From assembly GCF_900106695.1 (NCBI RefSeq), contig NZ_FNMZ01000001.1, positions 62,001 to 126,000 of the forward strand: DNA of 64,000 nt, read 5' to 3'. Within the stretch, counting starts at the first letter, position 1. The number at the start of each line of letters is the position of its first letter. The position numbers and the translations under genes were made by a program. Positions 47,168 through 56,242 of the stretch are shown here, in pieces. This DNA is from Albimonas donghaensis (lineage in GTDB: Bacteria; Pseudomonadota; Alphaproteobacteria; Rhodobacterales; Rhodobacteraceae). Below the pieces are notes generated by a model, which did no database searches, was not told the DNA's origin, and saw only the letters and a list, made by a program, of their open reading frames with translations.

Positions 47168-47698
47168 TCAGACATCGTGGATCTCCGGCGCATCCGCCCC
47201 GCGTCCGGCGATGTCGCCGCCGCGCAGGATCAGCGCCGCCTGCAGCCCCAGGCGCAGGCAGAACACCCACGCCCCCAGGGCGGCGATCGCCCAGGAGGGC
47301 CCGGTGGGGATCGGCACGACGCCGGTGGTCCAGCGGTTGGCCTCGAAATTGTTGATCGAGGTCCGCGTGGCCGCCCAGGCGATCAGCGCGAACAGCACCA
47401 GGGCGGCGAGCAGGTAGATCACCTCCAGCGTCTTCTGCACCCGGATCGGGAACAGGTCGAAGAACACGTCGGCGCGCACATGCCCGCCGACCCGCTGGGT
47501 CATCGCGAAGCTGAGGAAGATCAGCGCCACCATCAGGTAGAACTCGGTGATCTCGTAGACCCCGGGCACCGGGTGGGCGAACAGGTAGCGCCCGCCCGCG
47601 TCGGCGCAGACCAGCAGCATCATGGCGACCAGCGCCAGCTTGGCGAACCAGCCGAAGAAGGTTTCGATGGCGGTGATCGCCCGGTCTATGGCGTGCAT
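47168..47698 (-). CDS. TRAP transporter small membrane subunit (DctQ-like)
   Basis: A 176-residue inner-membrane protein with four hydrophobic segments; ITAIETFFGWFAKLALVAMM near the start and GGHVRADVFFDLFPIRVQKT between helices are typical of DctQ. It joins the large subunit in the membrane. A 106-bp gap separates it from the DctM-like gene and a structured 181-bp gap separates it from the binding-protein gene. Confidence 0.88.
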   Translation of the reverse strand: MHAIDRAITAIETFFGWFAKLALVAMMLLVCADAGGRYLFAHPVPGVYEITEFYLMVALIFLSFAMTQRVGGHVRADVFFDLFPIRVQKTLEVIYLLAALVLFALIAWAATRTSINNFEANRWTTGVVPIPTGPSWAIAALGAWVFCLRLGLQAALILRGGDIAGRGADAPEIHDV

Positions 47699-47772
47699 TC
47701 GGATCGGTTTCCTGGATCGAGTGAGCGAAGCGCGGCCGGCCCCCCGGCCCGCCGCGCGGGAACGCCCCGCCG

Positions 47773-47857
47773 CCTTCGCGGGCGGCCCCCGGCGCCCGCA
47801 TCCCCCCGGCCGGACGCCGGGGAAAGGCGGAGGGCGCCGCGGACCCGCCCGCGAAGG
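47773..47857 (-). terminator. Large nested hairpin between DctP and DctQ genes
   Basis: Outer arms CCTTCGCGGGCGG (47773-47785) and CCGCCCGCGAAGG (47845-47857) are perfect 13-bp inverted copies. Inside, CCCCGGCG (47787-47794) pairs with CGCCGGGG (47815-47822). Located just after the binding-protein stop, it could attenuate transcription or protect the upstream mRNA so that binding protein is made in excess over the membrane subunits. Confidence 0.55.
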
Positions 47858-47879
47858 ACGGGGCGCGCGGGTCCCGGCC

Positions 47880-48911
47880 TCAGGCCGTGACCAGCTCCTC
47901 CCACTTGGCGGCGACCATCTCGGCGGGCTTGTCCAGCTTCTGGAGGCTCGCCTCCCAGTCGTCGCGCACCGGGGCCAGCTTGCCCGCCCAGACCGCGCGC
48001 TCCTCGTCGGGGAGCGAATAGAAGCCGCCGCCCTTCTTCTCCAGCGCCGCCTTGAAGGCCGCCTGCCGCTTCACGTCCTCTTCCCAGAGCAGCGGGACGG
48101 TATCCTCGCCCGCCTGCACCAGCGCCTGCTGGATGTCCTCGGGCAGGCCTTCCCACACGCGCTCGTTGATCACGTTGGTGGTGGGGAACAGGCCGAGATT
48201 GAGGTTGTCGGTCGACCAGCTCAGCTGCTCCTCCAGCCGGTAGCCCGAGGCGGTCGGCAGGTTGAACAGCGCCCCGTCCACGGTGCCGCGCTGGATGGCG
48301 GCGTAGAGGTCGGGCGCGGGGATGCCGGTGGCGATGGCGCCCAGCATCTCGACCGAGCGCTCCTGCACCCCGCCCGAGGACCGGATCTTGCGCCCCTTCA
48401 GGTCGTCGAGGCTCATCACCTTGTCGCCGCGCATCATCAGCTGGTAGGCGGGCGTGGTGCCCGACCGGATGACCCGCACGCCCTGGGGCGCGTATTCGAT
48501 CTCGTTGAGCGTATCGAACAGCAGGGTATGCCAGGCGTCGTGCAGGCCCTTGCGCTCGGTCACGTTGCCGACCAGCGGCAGCGCGGCCACGGTCGAGAGC
48601 GGCAGCCGGTCCGAGATATAGAGCGGCGCCGCGTAGACCACATCCGCGATGCCGTTCTGGCAGGCGTCGAGCAGGTCGGCGGCCTTGGCCAGCTGCTCGG
48701 CGGGGTAGTAGTCGATCTGCACCCGCCCCTCGGTCAGCTCGTCCACGCGCTTGATCCATTCGCGGGTGTTGAGCGAGGACGAATGCGTGGTCGGATAGCT
48801 GTCGGCGGCGCGCAGGGTGAACTCGGCGGCGCGGGCGCGGCCGCCGATGGCGAAGACGCTGGCCGCGGCGGCGGTCGAGGCGGCGCCTTTCAGGAAGGTT
48901 CTTCTTTTCAT
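47880..48911 (-). CDS. TRAP transporter periplasmic binding protein (DctP-like)
   Basis: A 343-residue periplasmic protein with a twin-arginine-type signal (MKRRTFLKGAASTAAAASVF). DctP-family features are FTLRAADSYPTTHSSSLNTR, GRVQIDYYPAEQLAKAADLL, LKGRKIRSSGGVQER (ligand-binding Arg region) and IQRGTVDGALFNLPTA. It binds an organic acid for the DctQM pair. The upstream acyl-CoA genes suggest a carboxylate that is then CoA-activated. ATG 48911 begins the signal. Confidence 0.9.
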   Translation of the reverse strand: MKRRTFLKGAASTAAAASVFAIGGRARAAEFTLRAADSYPTTHSSSLNTREWIKRVDELTEGRVQIDYYPAEQLAKAADLLDACQNGIADVVYAAPLYISDRLPLSTVAALPLVGNVTERKGLHDAWHTLLFDTLNEIEYAPQGVRVIRSGTTPAYQLMMRGDKVMSLDDLKGRKIRSSGGVQERSVEMLGAIATGIPAPDLYAAIQRGTVDGALFNLPTASGYRLEEQLSWSTDNLNLGLFPTTNVINERVWEGLPEDIQQALVQAGEDTVPLLWEEDVKRQAAFKAALEKKGGGFYSLPDEERAVWAGKLAPVRDDWEASLQKLDKPAEMVAAKWEELVTA

Positions 48912-48993
48912 GGGGGTTCCTCCAGGTTGGTTTTTCAGGGTCCGTCCGGCGGCCTCCGCGGCGTTCTGATGCGCCGTCGGCGGCGCCGGCATG

Positions 48994-50292
48994 TCAGCCG
49001 ACGGGCCGGGGGACGGGTCTTGTCGCGGGCGCGGGCGCGGTGGCGCTCGCATCGGGGGTGGGCGCGGGCGCATCGGGGGCGGGAGCGGGCGCGTCGGGCG
49101 CGGTTTCGGATCGCGCCGCGGGGCCGAGCCCGAGTTCCGCCAGCACCTCCGCCGTGTGCTCGCCATGGCGCGGCGCGTGGCGGCGCAGGGTCCAGGGCGC
49201 GCCGGAAAACGTCACCGGCGGGCGGATCGAGCGATAGGCCCCCTCGGTCGGATGCTCCGCCGTGGCGAACAGGCCGACGGCTTTCACATGCGGATCGTCG
49301 GGCAGATCCTCCAGCGCGATCACCGGCATGCAGGGGATCGAGGCCGCATCGCAGAAGGCCACCCATTCGGCGTTGGTCCGGGTCGGCGCGGTCCGGTCGA
49401 TGATTTCGTAGAGCACTTCGATATGCGCGACCCGGTCGGGCAGGGTGGCGAAGCGCGGATCGCTCACCAGCTCGGCATGTCCGGCCTCGGTCAGGAAATC
49501 CCGCCAGTTGGCGTCCGAATAGGGCAGGATGCAGCAATGCCCGTCGGCGGTGGCGAAGGGTCTGCGCCAGGCGTTCAGCAGCCGTCGGTAGCCGGGTTTC
49601 TCCAGCGCCGGCTCGAAGCCGAAGCCGCCCAGATGCTCCAGCAGCATGAACTCGATGGCGGTCTCGAACATCGGCACCTCGACCGCCTGGCCGCCGGCGC
49701 CGCGTTCGCGGGCGAACAGCGCGGCGATCACCGCATAGGCGATGGCCTGGCCGGCGAGCTTGTCGCAGATCACCGTGGGCGCGTAGGAGGGCGCCCCGTC
49801 CCGCTCGGCCGCGAAGGCCGCGAAGCCGGAGCCCGCCTGGATGATGTCGTCATAGGCCGCCTTGTCCGCATAGGGCCCGGCGGCGGAGAAGCCGTAGGCC
49901 CCGCAATGCACGATGTCGGGGTTGATCGCGCGGACGCTTTCGTAATCCAGCCCCAGCTTGCGGATCGCCCTGGGGCGCAGCGCGTGGACGAAGACGTCGG
50001 CCGAGGCCGCCAGCCTCCGCATCGCCTCCATGCCCGCCTCCGACTTCAGGTCCAGCACCACCGAGCGCTTGTTGCGGTTGAGATGCAGGAAATTGCCGGA
50101 CATGCCGGGGCTGCGGCTGGGCCGGCCGGTGCGGATGGAGTCGCCCTCGGCGCTTTCCACCTTGATGACGTCGGCGCCCATGTCGGCGAGGATATGGGTC
50201 GCGAAGGGCCCCATGATGACGTTGGTCAGGTCCACCACCCGCACGCCGACGAGCGGCCCGGCGAAGGGCGCGGGCGTTTCCACAGGGCTCAT
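48994..50292 (-). CDS. Class III (CaiB/BaiF-type) CoA transferase
   Basis: A 432-residue cytoplasmic CoA transferase that swaps CoA between carboxylic acids. Landmarks are LVGVRVVDLTNVIMGPFATH, LADMGADVIKVES, HLNRNKRSVVLDLKS and AAYDDIIQAGSGFAAF, with Asp148 as the likely catalytic nucleophile. The C-terminal 35 residues are a low-complexity Pro/Ala/Asp tail. The start overlaps the acyl-CoA dehydrogenase stop (ATGA). With the TRAP importer downstream it probably activates the imported acid. Confidence 0.88.
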   Translation of the reverse strand: MSPVETPAPFAGPLVGVRVVDLTNVIMGPFATHILADMGADVIKVESAEGDSIRTGRPSRSPGMSGNFLHLNRNKRSVVLDLKSEAGMEAMRRLAASADVFVHALRPRAIRKLGLDYESVRAINPDIVHCGAYGFSAAGPYADKAAYDDIIQAGSGFAAFAAERDGAPSYAPTVICDKLAGQAIAYAVIAALFARERGAGGQAVEVPMFETAIEFMLLEHLGGFGFEPALEKPGYRRLLNAWRRPFATADGHCCILPYSDANWRDFLTEAGHAELVSDPRFATLPDRVAHIEVLYEIIDRTAPTRTNAEWVAFCDAASIPCMPVIALEDLPDDPHVKAVGLFATAEHPTEGAYRSIRPPVTFSGAPWTLRRHAPRHGEHTAEVLAELGLGPAARSETAPDAPAPAPDAPAPTPDASATAPAPATRPVPRPVG

Positions 50293-51347
50293 GCGCGGGC
50301 CCCCGCGGCGGTGACGTCGACGATGGCGGGCCACAGCGCCTCGCCCCCCGCGGCGCAGATGCGGCGGCCGATCCGTTCCTCCCACCAGCTTTCGGCGCCG
50401 AACTCCTCGCGCCAGGACCACAGGCGCCGGGTCAGGAAATGCAGCCCGTGCTCCTGGGTGAATCCCATCGCGGCATGGACCTGGTGGACGATGGCGGAGA
50501 CCCGGCCGGCCGCCTCCCCGGTCCGCGACTTGGCGAGGCCGGCGGCGAAGTCGAAATCCTCGGTCCCCCAGGCCTCGGCGGCCATGTCCACGATGGCGGA
50601 GGCGGCGGCGACATGGCCGGCGGCTTCGGCCAGCATCTGCTGGATGGCCTGGAATTTCGCGATGGGGCGGCCGAACTGCTCGCGCTCGTTGGCGTAGGCC
50701 ACCGCCATCTCCAGCGCGCGGTCCATGGCGCCGCTCATCTGGGCGGCGCGGATCAGGGCGCCATGGGGGGCGAACCCGTCGGGGCCGAGCCCCGGAACCT
50801 CGCGGATGGCGTCGGCGGGCAGGCCGGAAAGCTCCAGCGCATCCCGCGGCTCGTTCGCCAGGCTGCGGTCATGGACGAGCCTGCGGCCCGCCAGCGGAAT
50901 CAGCGCCGCGCGCGACCCGCCCGCATGGACCAGCGCCTGGGCGGCGTCGCGCCCGAAGGCCAGCCGGGCCAGCCGTCCATGCCCGTCGGGCGCGGTCCCC
51001 GGGGCCAGCGTCGCCGGCCCCTCCAGAGGCGCGCCCCAGAGCGCGGCGGCGACCATCGTCTCCCCCAGCGGAACCGGAGCCGCGTGACGGGCGGCGAGGC
51101 GGATCAGCCCGAAGGCCGCCACGGGGGGGAGCCCCACGCCGCCCGCATCCTCGTCCAGAAGGGCCAGCGGCAGTCCCGCTTCCTCCACCGCCGCCCAGAG
51201 TTCCGCCTGCCATTCCCCGCGATCGGCGGCGGCGAGCGTGTCGCGGTCCACCCGGCGCTCGAACAGGCGCGCGGCCTGCTCGGCCACCACGGCGCCGAGG
51301 TCTTCGGCATCAGGGGCGATATCGGGGGCGTCCATCATGCGGGTCAT
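50289..51347 (-). CDS. Acyl-CoA dehydrogenase-like protein, short subunit
   Basis: A 352-residue acyl-CoA dehydrogenase homologue. It has a helical N-terminal domain, a middle beta domain that appears reduced (about 120-180, QALVHAGGSRAALIPL), and a C-terminal helical part with QVHAAMGFTQEHGLHFLTRR. This short form with the GFTQEH motif usually pairs with a full-length partner in a heteromeric enzyme; the partner is the overlapping upstream gene. It probably oxidises an acyl-CoA made by the neighbouring CoA transferase. Confidence 0.83.
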   Translation of the reverse strand: MTRMMDAPDIAPDAEDLGAVVAEQAARLFERRVDRDTLAAADRGEWQAELWAAVEEAGLPLALLDEDAGGVGLPPVAAFGLIRLAARHAAPVPLGETMVAAALWGAPLEGPATLAPGTAPDGHGRLARLAFGRDAAQALVHAGGSRAALIPLAGRRLVHDRSLANEPRDALELSGLPADAIREVPGLGPDGFAPHGALIRAAQMSGAMDRALEMAVAYANEREQFGRPIAKFQAIQQMLAEAAGHVAAASAIVDMAAEAWGTEDFDFAAGLAKSRTGEAAGRVSAIVHQVHAAMGFTQEHGLHFLTRRLWSWREEFGAESWWEERIGRRICAAGGEALWPAIVDVTAAGARA

Positions 51348-52492
51348 CTCAGGCCGAGGCCGCGGGCGATCATGCCGCGCAGGATTTCCTGCGTGCCGCC
51401 GCGCAGCGTGAAGGAAGGGGCGCGGAGCACGGTCTCCGCGAGGCTCTGGGCGTAGTCGCCGGGCGCGTCGGGGCCAGGCTCGGTCCGGCGGATGCGGCGC
51501 GCGGTCTCGGGAACCATGCGCTCGAACCCCGTGCCCACGTCCTTGACCAGCGCCGCCTGCGTGACCGGCGAGGCGCCCTCGTCAAGCATCGAGCTGACCG
51601 AGGCCGACATGCGCCGCAGCGCCGCCAGATGCGCGGTCATGCGCCCGATCTCGGCGGCTTCCATGCGGTCGGGCTCGGCCCCGATCTCGTCGATCAGGCT
51701 CACCAGCAGGCGGATGTCCGACAGGTAGCGGTCCGGGCCCGCGCGCTCGAAGGCCAGCTCGGCGGTGACCATCGACCAGCCGTCGCCCTCGCCGCCCACC
51801 CGCATGTCGTCGGGCACGAAGAAGTCGTCGAAGAATACCTCGTTGAACTCGTGGTTCCCCGCGAGGTCATGAATCGGCCGCGTGGTCACGCCGGGGGCCG
51901 AGAGGTCGATGACGAACTGGGTCAGCCCCGCATGGCGGCTGGCGCCGGCGTCCCCGGTGCGCACCAGCGCGATCAGGTAATGGGCGCGATGGGCGTTCGA
52001 GGTCCAGATCTTGGCGCCGTTGATCCGCCACCCGTCCCCGTCCCGCACCGCCCGCGTCCGCACCGCCGCGAGGTCGGAGCCCGAGCCCGGCTCCGACATC
52101 CCGATCCCGAAAAAGCAGTCGCCGGCGGCGATGCGGGGCAGGATCTCGGCCTTCGCGCGGGCCGAGCCGTGGCGCAGGATCTGCGGGCCGGACTGGCGTT
52201 CCGCCACCCAATGCGCGCCGCAGGGAGCGCCGGCGGCCAGCATCTCCTCGGCGATGGCGAAGCGGACCAGCATCGGGGCGCCCTTGCCGCCATATGCCTC
52301 GGGAAAGCCGGTGGCGATGAAGCCGGCGGCGCCGGCGCGGGCCGAGAACGCGGCGTCGAAGCTCGTCCAGGTGGTGCGGTGGGGCTCCCAGCCGCCGATC
52401 TCGCGATCCTTCGCCAGAAAGGCGCGCACATCGGCGCGCGCGGCCTCGGCCTCGGCCGGCAGGCGTGCGCCCGCGAACCGGAAAGTCTGCAT
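51344..52492 (-). CDS. Acyl-CoA dehydrogenase, full-length subunit
   Basis: A 382-residue flavoenzyme introducing an alpha-beta double bond in an acyl-CoA. Landmarks are TGFPEAYGGKGAPMLVRFAI, FFGIGMSEPGSGSDLAAVRT (FAD/substrate loop), WRINGAKIWTSNAHRAHYLI and SFTLRGGTQEILRGMIARGLG at the C-terminus. First gene of the operon; starts 157 bp from a divergent IclR regulator with a palindrome between. The substrate is probably not a plain fatty acid, given the heteromeric pair plus CoA transferase. Confidence 0.88.
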   Translation of the reverse strand: MQTFRFAGARLPAEAEAARADVRAFLAKDREIGGWEPHRTTWTSFDAAFSARAGAAGFIATGFPEAYGGKGAPMLVRFAIAEEMLAAGAPCGAHWVAERQSGPQILRHGSARAKAEILPRIAAGDCFFGIGMSEPGSGSDLAAVRTRAVRDGDGWRINGAKIWTSNAHRAHYLIALVRTGDAGASRHAGLTQFVIDLSAPGVTTRPIHDLAGNHEFNEVFFDDFFVPDDMRVGGEGDGWSMVTAELAFERAGPDRYLSDIRLLVSLIDEIGAEPDRMEAAEIGRMTAHLAALRRMSASVSSMLDEGASPVTQAALVKDVGTGFERMVPETARRIRRTEPGPDAPGDYAQSLAETVLRAPSFTLRGGTQEILRGMIARGLGLR

Positions 52493-52601
52493 GTCTTGTT
52501 CCTCCCGGGGCGCGCCGCGACGGGGTCTGAAGCTCCGTTTTCAGGGCGCGTCCTTCCCGGGAAAGAGACCGCGCATCGGCCCGGCTTGCAATGCGTGTCC
52601 A

Positions 52602-52628
52602 CATGTATGATTACTAAAATCATGGATG
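52602..52628. promoter_or_regulatory. Candidate IclR operator between regulator and acyl-CoA operon
   Basis: CATGTATGATT (52602-52612), 5-bp spacer, AATCATGGATG (52618-52628): 9 of 11 positions of the arms are inverted matches. It is an AT-rich patch in the divergent gap, 21 bp upstream of the IclR start, so it may serve both directions. Confidence 0.5.
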
Positions 52629-52649
52629 TGAAAAGAACGGTGGAGGAAC

Positions 52650-53459
52650 ATGCGCTCGACACGCCTGCACGACGCTCAGATGGTCTCCGCCCCCGACCCG
52701 GTTCCGCGCAGCGCGGGCGCGGTGAAGTCGGCGGGCAGGGTGTTGCAGGTATTGGAGTTCTTCGAGGATGTGCGCCGCCCCGCGCGCGCCACCGAGATCT
52801 CCGAGGCGCTGGGGATGCCGCAATCCTCGACGTCGATCCTGATGCGCAGCCTGCGCGACCTGGGCTATCTCGACTACGACCACGCGACGCGCACGTTCCT
52901 GCCCTCGCCGCGGGTGTCGCTGCTGGGCGCGTGGCTTGACGGCGGCCCGATCCGCGACGGGCGCCTGACCCGGATGATGGAGCGGCTGACCGCGGAGACC
53001 GGCAAGACCAGCTTCGTGGCGGCGCGCAGCGGGATCTTCGCGCAGTATATCTACACGGTGTCCTCGACCTCGACGATGCGCTTTCACATCACCATCGGGG
53101 CGCGGCGGCTGCTGGTGTGGTCGGCGGCGGGCTTCACCCTGATGACGGGGATGGAGGACGCCGAGATCCGCGCGCTGACCCGGCGCACGGCGGCCGAGAT
53201 ACCGGGCTTTCACGCCCGCTCGGACGACGTCGTGGCCAATGTGGAGCGCGCCCGGCGCAAGGGGCATTTCCTGTCGCGGGGCCTGGTGACCCAGGGCGCC
53301 GGCGCCATCGCGCTGCGGCTGCCCGAGGGGGTGGACGCGGCCGGGCGCCCGCTGGCGCTGGCCTTCGGCGGGCTGCAGGAGGAGCTGGAGCGCGACGAGG
53401 ATCAGCTGGTCGCGTCGATGCGCGCCGGGGTCGCCGATTTCCTCCAGGCGGCGGAGTGA
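52650..53459 (+). CDS. IclR-family transcriptional regulator 1
   Basis: A 269-residue regulator. The N-terminal winged HTH is VKSAGRVLQVLEFFEDVRRP followed by ATEISEALGMPQSSTSILMR (about 25-70). The C-terminal GAF-like effector domain includes FVAARSGIFAQYIYTVSS and RLLVWSAAGFTLMTG. GTGGAGG precedes the start. Divergent from the acyl-CoA/CoA-transferase/TRAP operon, which is the likely target; the effector would be its substrate or a CoA product. Confidence 0.88.
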   Translation: MRSTRLHDAQMVSAPDPVPRSAGAVKSAGRVLQVLEFFEDVRRPARATEISEALGMPQSSTSILMRSLRDLGYLDYDHATRTFLPSPRVSLLGAWLDGGPIRDGRLTRMMERLTAETGKTSFVAARSGIFAQYIYTVSSTSTMRFHITIGARRLLVWSAAGFTLMTGMEDAEIRALTRRTAAEIPGFHARSDDVVANVERARRKGHFLSRGLVTQGAGAIALRLPEGVDAAGRPLALAFGGLQEELERDEDQLVASMRAGVADFLQAAE

Positions 53460-53463
53460 GGGC

Positions 53464-53496
53464 GCGCGGCGCGGGCCCCTTCGGCCTGCGCCGCGC
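53464..53496. terminator. Hairpin between convergent IclR and flippase genes
   Basis: GCGCGGCGC (53464-53472) pairs with GCGCCGCGC (53488-53496); an inner GGCC/GGCC pair closes a CCTTC-like loop. Starts 5 bp after the IclR stop. Confidence 0.5.
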
Positions 53497-53562
53497 CGCT
53501 TCTGTCCGGGAACGCGTCCCGCTCCGGGTCCCGGTCGGCGATGGGGCCCCGGTCGGCCCGCG

Positions 53563-54879
53563 TCAGTCGCGCGAGGCCGGCTTCGCCTCCGCCGCGCCCG
53601 CTTTCGGCGCGCTGCGTTTCCAGTACCACAGCGCGACATAGCGCACGATCGCCAGCAATCCGATATTGCCCAGCGCCCAGAGCTCCGGCGCATCGGGCGC
53701 GACCAGCAGGAACACCACGAAGGACGCGATGAAGGCGATGCGCAGCAGGTTGGCCACCACCAGCGACCGGAACAGCAGGATCGCGAACATCGCCGGACCC
53801 GCCGCCAGCGACAGCGTCTGAAGGATCACGAGCAGGACATAGAACAGCTCGGGCGGGACCGTCGTGAAGTTGTGGCGCAGCAGCAGGATCATGATGGCGA
53901 GGTTGCCCACCGCCGAGGCGATGGAGAAGAAGGCGATCTCCACCGGGCCGGAGCCGATGTCCCGCCGCCCCCGGTCGAGCTTGTTGAGGAAGGCCTTGAT
54001 CCTGCCTTTCAAGCCGCCGCCCCCGGCCCTGGCCTCCGTCTTTTCCGCAGCCGCCCCCGGCTTCGCCGCCCCGCCGCGCCCGGTTCCCACGCGGAAGATC
54101 CGCTGGAACTGCTGGCTCTGCTCGGTGACGAAATTGAGCTTCATGATGGTGTTGAACACGGCCAGCGCGACGGGGCCGTAAAGCGCCTGGATCAGCAGGT
54201 TGATGCCGTTGGTGAAGGCCGCTTCCATGGAGTAGCTGAAATAGACCGAGCCCAGCCGCCCGGGCCGCATCCGAAGAAACACGGGCGCGCGCAGGATGCG
54301 CCCGGGCGCCGCGCGTCCCATGGTGCGCACGAATATCGCCGCGCAGAGCGCCACCCACAGCCCCGCGCCCAGCCCCAGCGCCATTTCCGGCGTGGCGCCG
54401 AGGCACAGCAGCCCGACGCCGAACAGATGCATGAAGGGCGGCTCGTAAAGCGGCGCCGGGCGGGTGCGCAGGCAGGCCCGAAGGTAGCGCCCCGCGACCA
54501 CGGCGGCGGAGATCAGAACCCCGCTGAAAATCGCGATCCCGTAGGGCGCGCCCGCCGCCCAGGCCGCCGTCGCCGCCGCCATGCAGGGCGCCCACAGCAC
54601 GATCCAGGTCTTGAACACCCGCGCGCGCAACGACGCGCCCTCGCGCCCGCCGGCGAGCCCCGCGGTGCGCGACAGGCGCAGCATGGTGTGATCGGCGCCG
54701 AAACGGGTGAAGACGTTGATGATCACCGCCAGGCTGAAGCCGGCGAGGTAGAGGCCGTAGGATTTCGCCTCGCCGATGCCGATCAGATAGAAGGCGCCGA
54801 AGAAGGAGACCACCGAGCTCGCGCCTCGGATGATCCCGAAGGCCAGCACGTCGCGGCGGGCGGAGGCCGCGCCGCTCAT
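53563..54879 (-). CDS. Polysaccharide flippase-like membrane protein (Wzx/MATE type)
   Basis: A 438-residue inner-membrane protein with about 11-12 hydrophobic segments. The N-terminus DVLAFGIIRGASSVVSFFGAF and the SLAVIINVFTRFGADHTML stretch resemble O-antigen/teichoic-acid flippases. A hydrophilic insert (about 263-320), rich in Gly, Ala, Lys and Arg, sits between helices. No glycosyltransferase or polymer genes surround it, so its glycan is unknown. Assignment is by general topology and motif style. Confidence 0.62.
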   Translation of the reverse strand: MSGAASARRDVLAFGIIRGASSVVSFFGAFYLIGIGEAKSYGLYLAGFSLAVIINVFTRFGADHTMLRLSRTAGLAGGREGASLRARVFKTWIVLWAPCMAAATAAWAAGAPYGIAIFSGVLISAAVVAGRYLRACLRTRPAPLYEPPFMHLFGVGLLCLGATPEMALGLGAGLWVALCAAIFVRTMGRAAPGRILRAPVFLRMRPGRLGSVYFSYSMEAAFTNGINLLIQALYGPVALAVFNTIMKLNFVTEQSQQFQRIFRVGTGRGGAAKPGAAAEKTEARAGGGGLKGRIKAFLNKLDRGRRDIGSGPVEIAFFSIASAVGNLAIMILLLRHNFTTVPPELFYVLLVILQTLSLAAGPAMFAILLFRSLVVANLLRIAFIASFVVFLLVAPDAPELWALGNIGLLAIVRYVALWYWKRSAPKAGAAEAKPASRD

Positions 54880-55191
54880 CGCGCGCCGGCCGGGCGGATG
54901 GCGTCGGGGCGGGGACGGGATATGGGGGCCATGCTGCGCAAGTCCTTGGAACCTCGGGGCCGCTGAGGGGGGCGAGGTCCGGCGTAGCGCCCGCGGCGAC
55001 GCCCTGTCCAGATGGACATTTGGCGCCGCAGCAAAAGGGCGCGCCCCCCGCTCCCGCCGTCACGACGGGGGAAGGGGGCGCCAGGCGCGCGCGCACAGGA
55101 TCGCGCGGGTCGGATCCGCAGGCGCGCGGCTTGCGGCGCCCGGGCGGATGCAAGGGGGGGGCGAGGCGCGCGCAGGCGGCCCGCCCGCGGG
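54880..55191. other. 312-bp gene-free gap
   Basis: GC-rich sequence between the flippase start and the 3' end of the cyclase-family gene, both on the minus strand. I see no gene. A less GC-rich patch near 55007-55037 may hold the flippase promoter. Nothing else stands out. Confidence 0.5.
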
Positions 55192-56232
55192 TCAGGTCGT
55201 CGCCACCGGCGTCAGCGGAGAGCCCACCGCGCCGGGCAGCCGCAGCGGCGGCGCGGTCAGGAAGAAGCGCGTCCGTCCCGCCGCCCGCAGATGCGCGGCC
55301 AGCGGCGTCAGGTGCCACAGCTCGCCCAGATGCACGCCGAGCTTGAACAGGCAGTGCTCATGCAGGGGCAGCACCGCGTGCTTGCCCTCGCCGGGGCGGG
55401 AGGGATGCCCCTCCACCGCGTAATTGTCCGCGATCAGCACCGCGGCGCCGGAATCCGTCACCCAGTTCAGCAGCTTCGCGTCGCGCCCGTCGAGCACCGC
55501 GCAGGCGTCGTGCAGGATCTCGACCGAGGGGTCGCGGTCCATCTCCAGCACCCTTTGCGCCCAGCCGGTGTGGAAGCAGACCATGTCGCCTTCCTCCACC
55601 TCCGCGCCGTCGGCCTCCATCACCCGCATCAGGTCATCGTAACCCACATAGGTCCGCGCATCGCCCAGGTGGTGGCGCAGGTCGATCATCACGCCGCGGC
55701 CCTGCACGCCGGTCGCGGCCATGTTCTCGATCCCCAGCCGGTCGGCGTGGGAGCCTTCGAAGTCCGAACAGTCATGGCCATGGGTGTTGGCGGGGGCGAA
55801 GATATGCTCCTCGGCCCGCCAGCCGTTGTAATAGACCCGCTCCGGTTCCCCGTCGCCGTCGGCGTCGAACAGGCCCCCGACATGGGCCAGCGCGTCCCAC
55901 TGGGTCGAATACTGGCAATGCAGCAGCACCGCGTCGTCGGACACCACGTCGGTGAAATCCGGGCCGTTGACGTTGAGCGGCTGGTTGAACCAGGGCTGCC
56001 CCTTGGCGGTGACGGTGGCGAAGAGGCGCGGCGGGTGGCGCCGCTCGTTCAGCTTGTTCCCGCCGGGGAAATCCAGCGGCAGGGACAGGCACCAGGACCG
56101 GCCGTCATGGATCTCGGCCGCCGCGCGGCGCACCCGCTCGGGCGTCAGCAGGGCGAGGCGGCCGGTCTGGTCGTCCTCCCCGAAATCGCCCCAGGTCGAG
56201 CCCTCGGGCCGGTTCTTCCAGCGTTTCGTCAT
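55192..56232 (-). CDS. Cyclase-family hydrolase (PF04199 type)
   Basis: A 346-residue metal-dependent amide/lactam hydrolase of the cyclase family (relatives: isatin hydrolase, kynurenine formamidase KynB). Landmarks are WCLSLPLDFPGGNKLNERRH, HCQYSTQWDALAHVGG (metal-binding Gln/Asp/His form instead of HxGTHxD), GHDCSDFEG and VCFHTGWAQRV. It lies 10 bp after the LivF-type ATPase gene, so it is probably the last gene of the ABC operon and acts on the imported compound, perhaps an aromatic amide. Exact reaction unknown. Confidence 0.85.
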   Translation of the reverse strand: MTKRWKNRPEGSTWGDFGEDDQTGRLALLTPERVRRAAAEIHDGRSWCLSLPLDFPGGNKLNERRHPPRLFATVTAKGQPWFNQPLNVNGPDFTDVVSDDAVLLHCQYSTQWDALAHVGGLFDADGDGEPERVYYNGWRAEEHIFAPANTHGHDCSDFEGSHADRLGIENMAATGVQGRGVMIDLRHHLGDARTYVGYDDLMRVMEADGAEVEEGDMVCFHTGWAQRVLEMDRDPSVEILHDACAVLDGRDAKLLNWVTDSGAAVLIADNYAVEGHPSRPGEGKHAVLPLHEHCLFKLGVHLGELWHLTPLAAHLRAAGRTRFFLTAPPLRLPGAVGSPLTPVATT

Positions 56233-56242
56233 GGGGGCCTCC

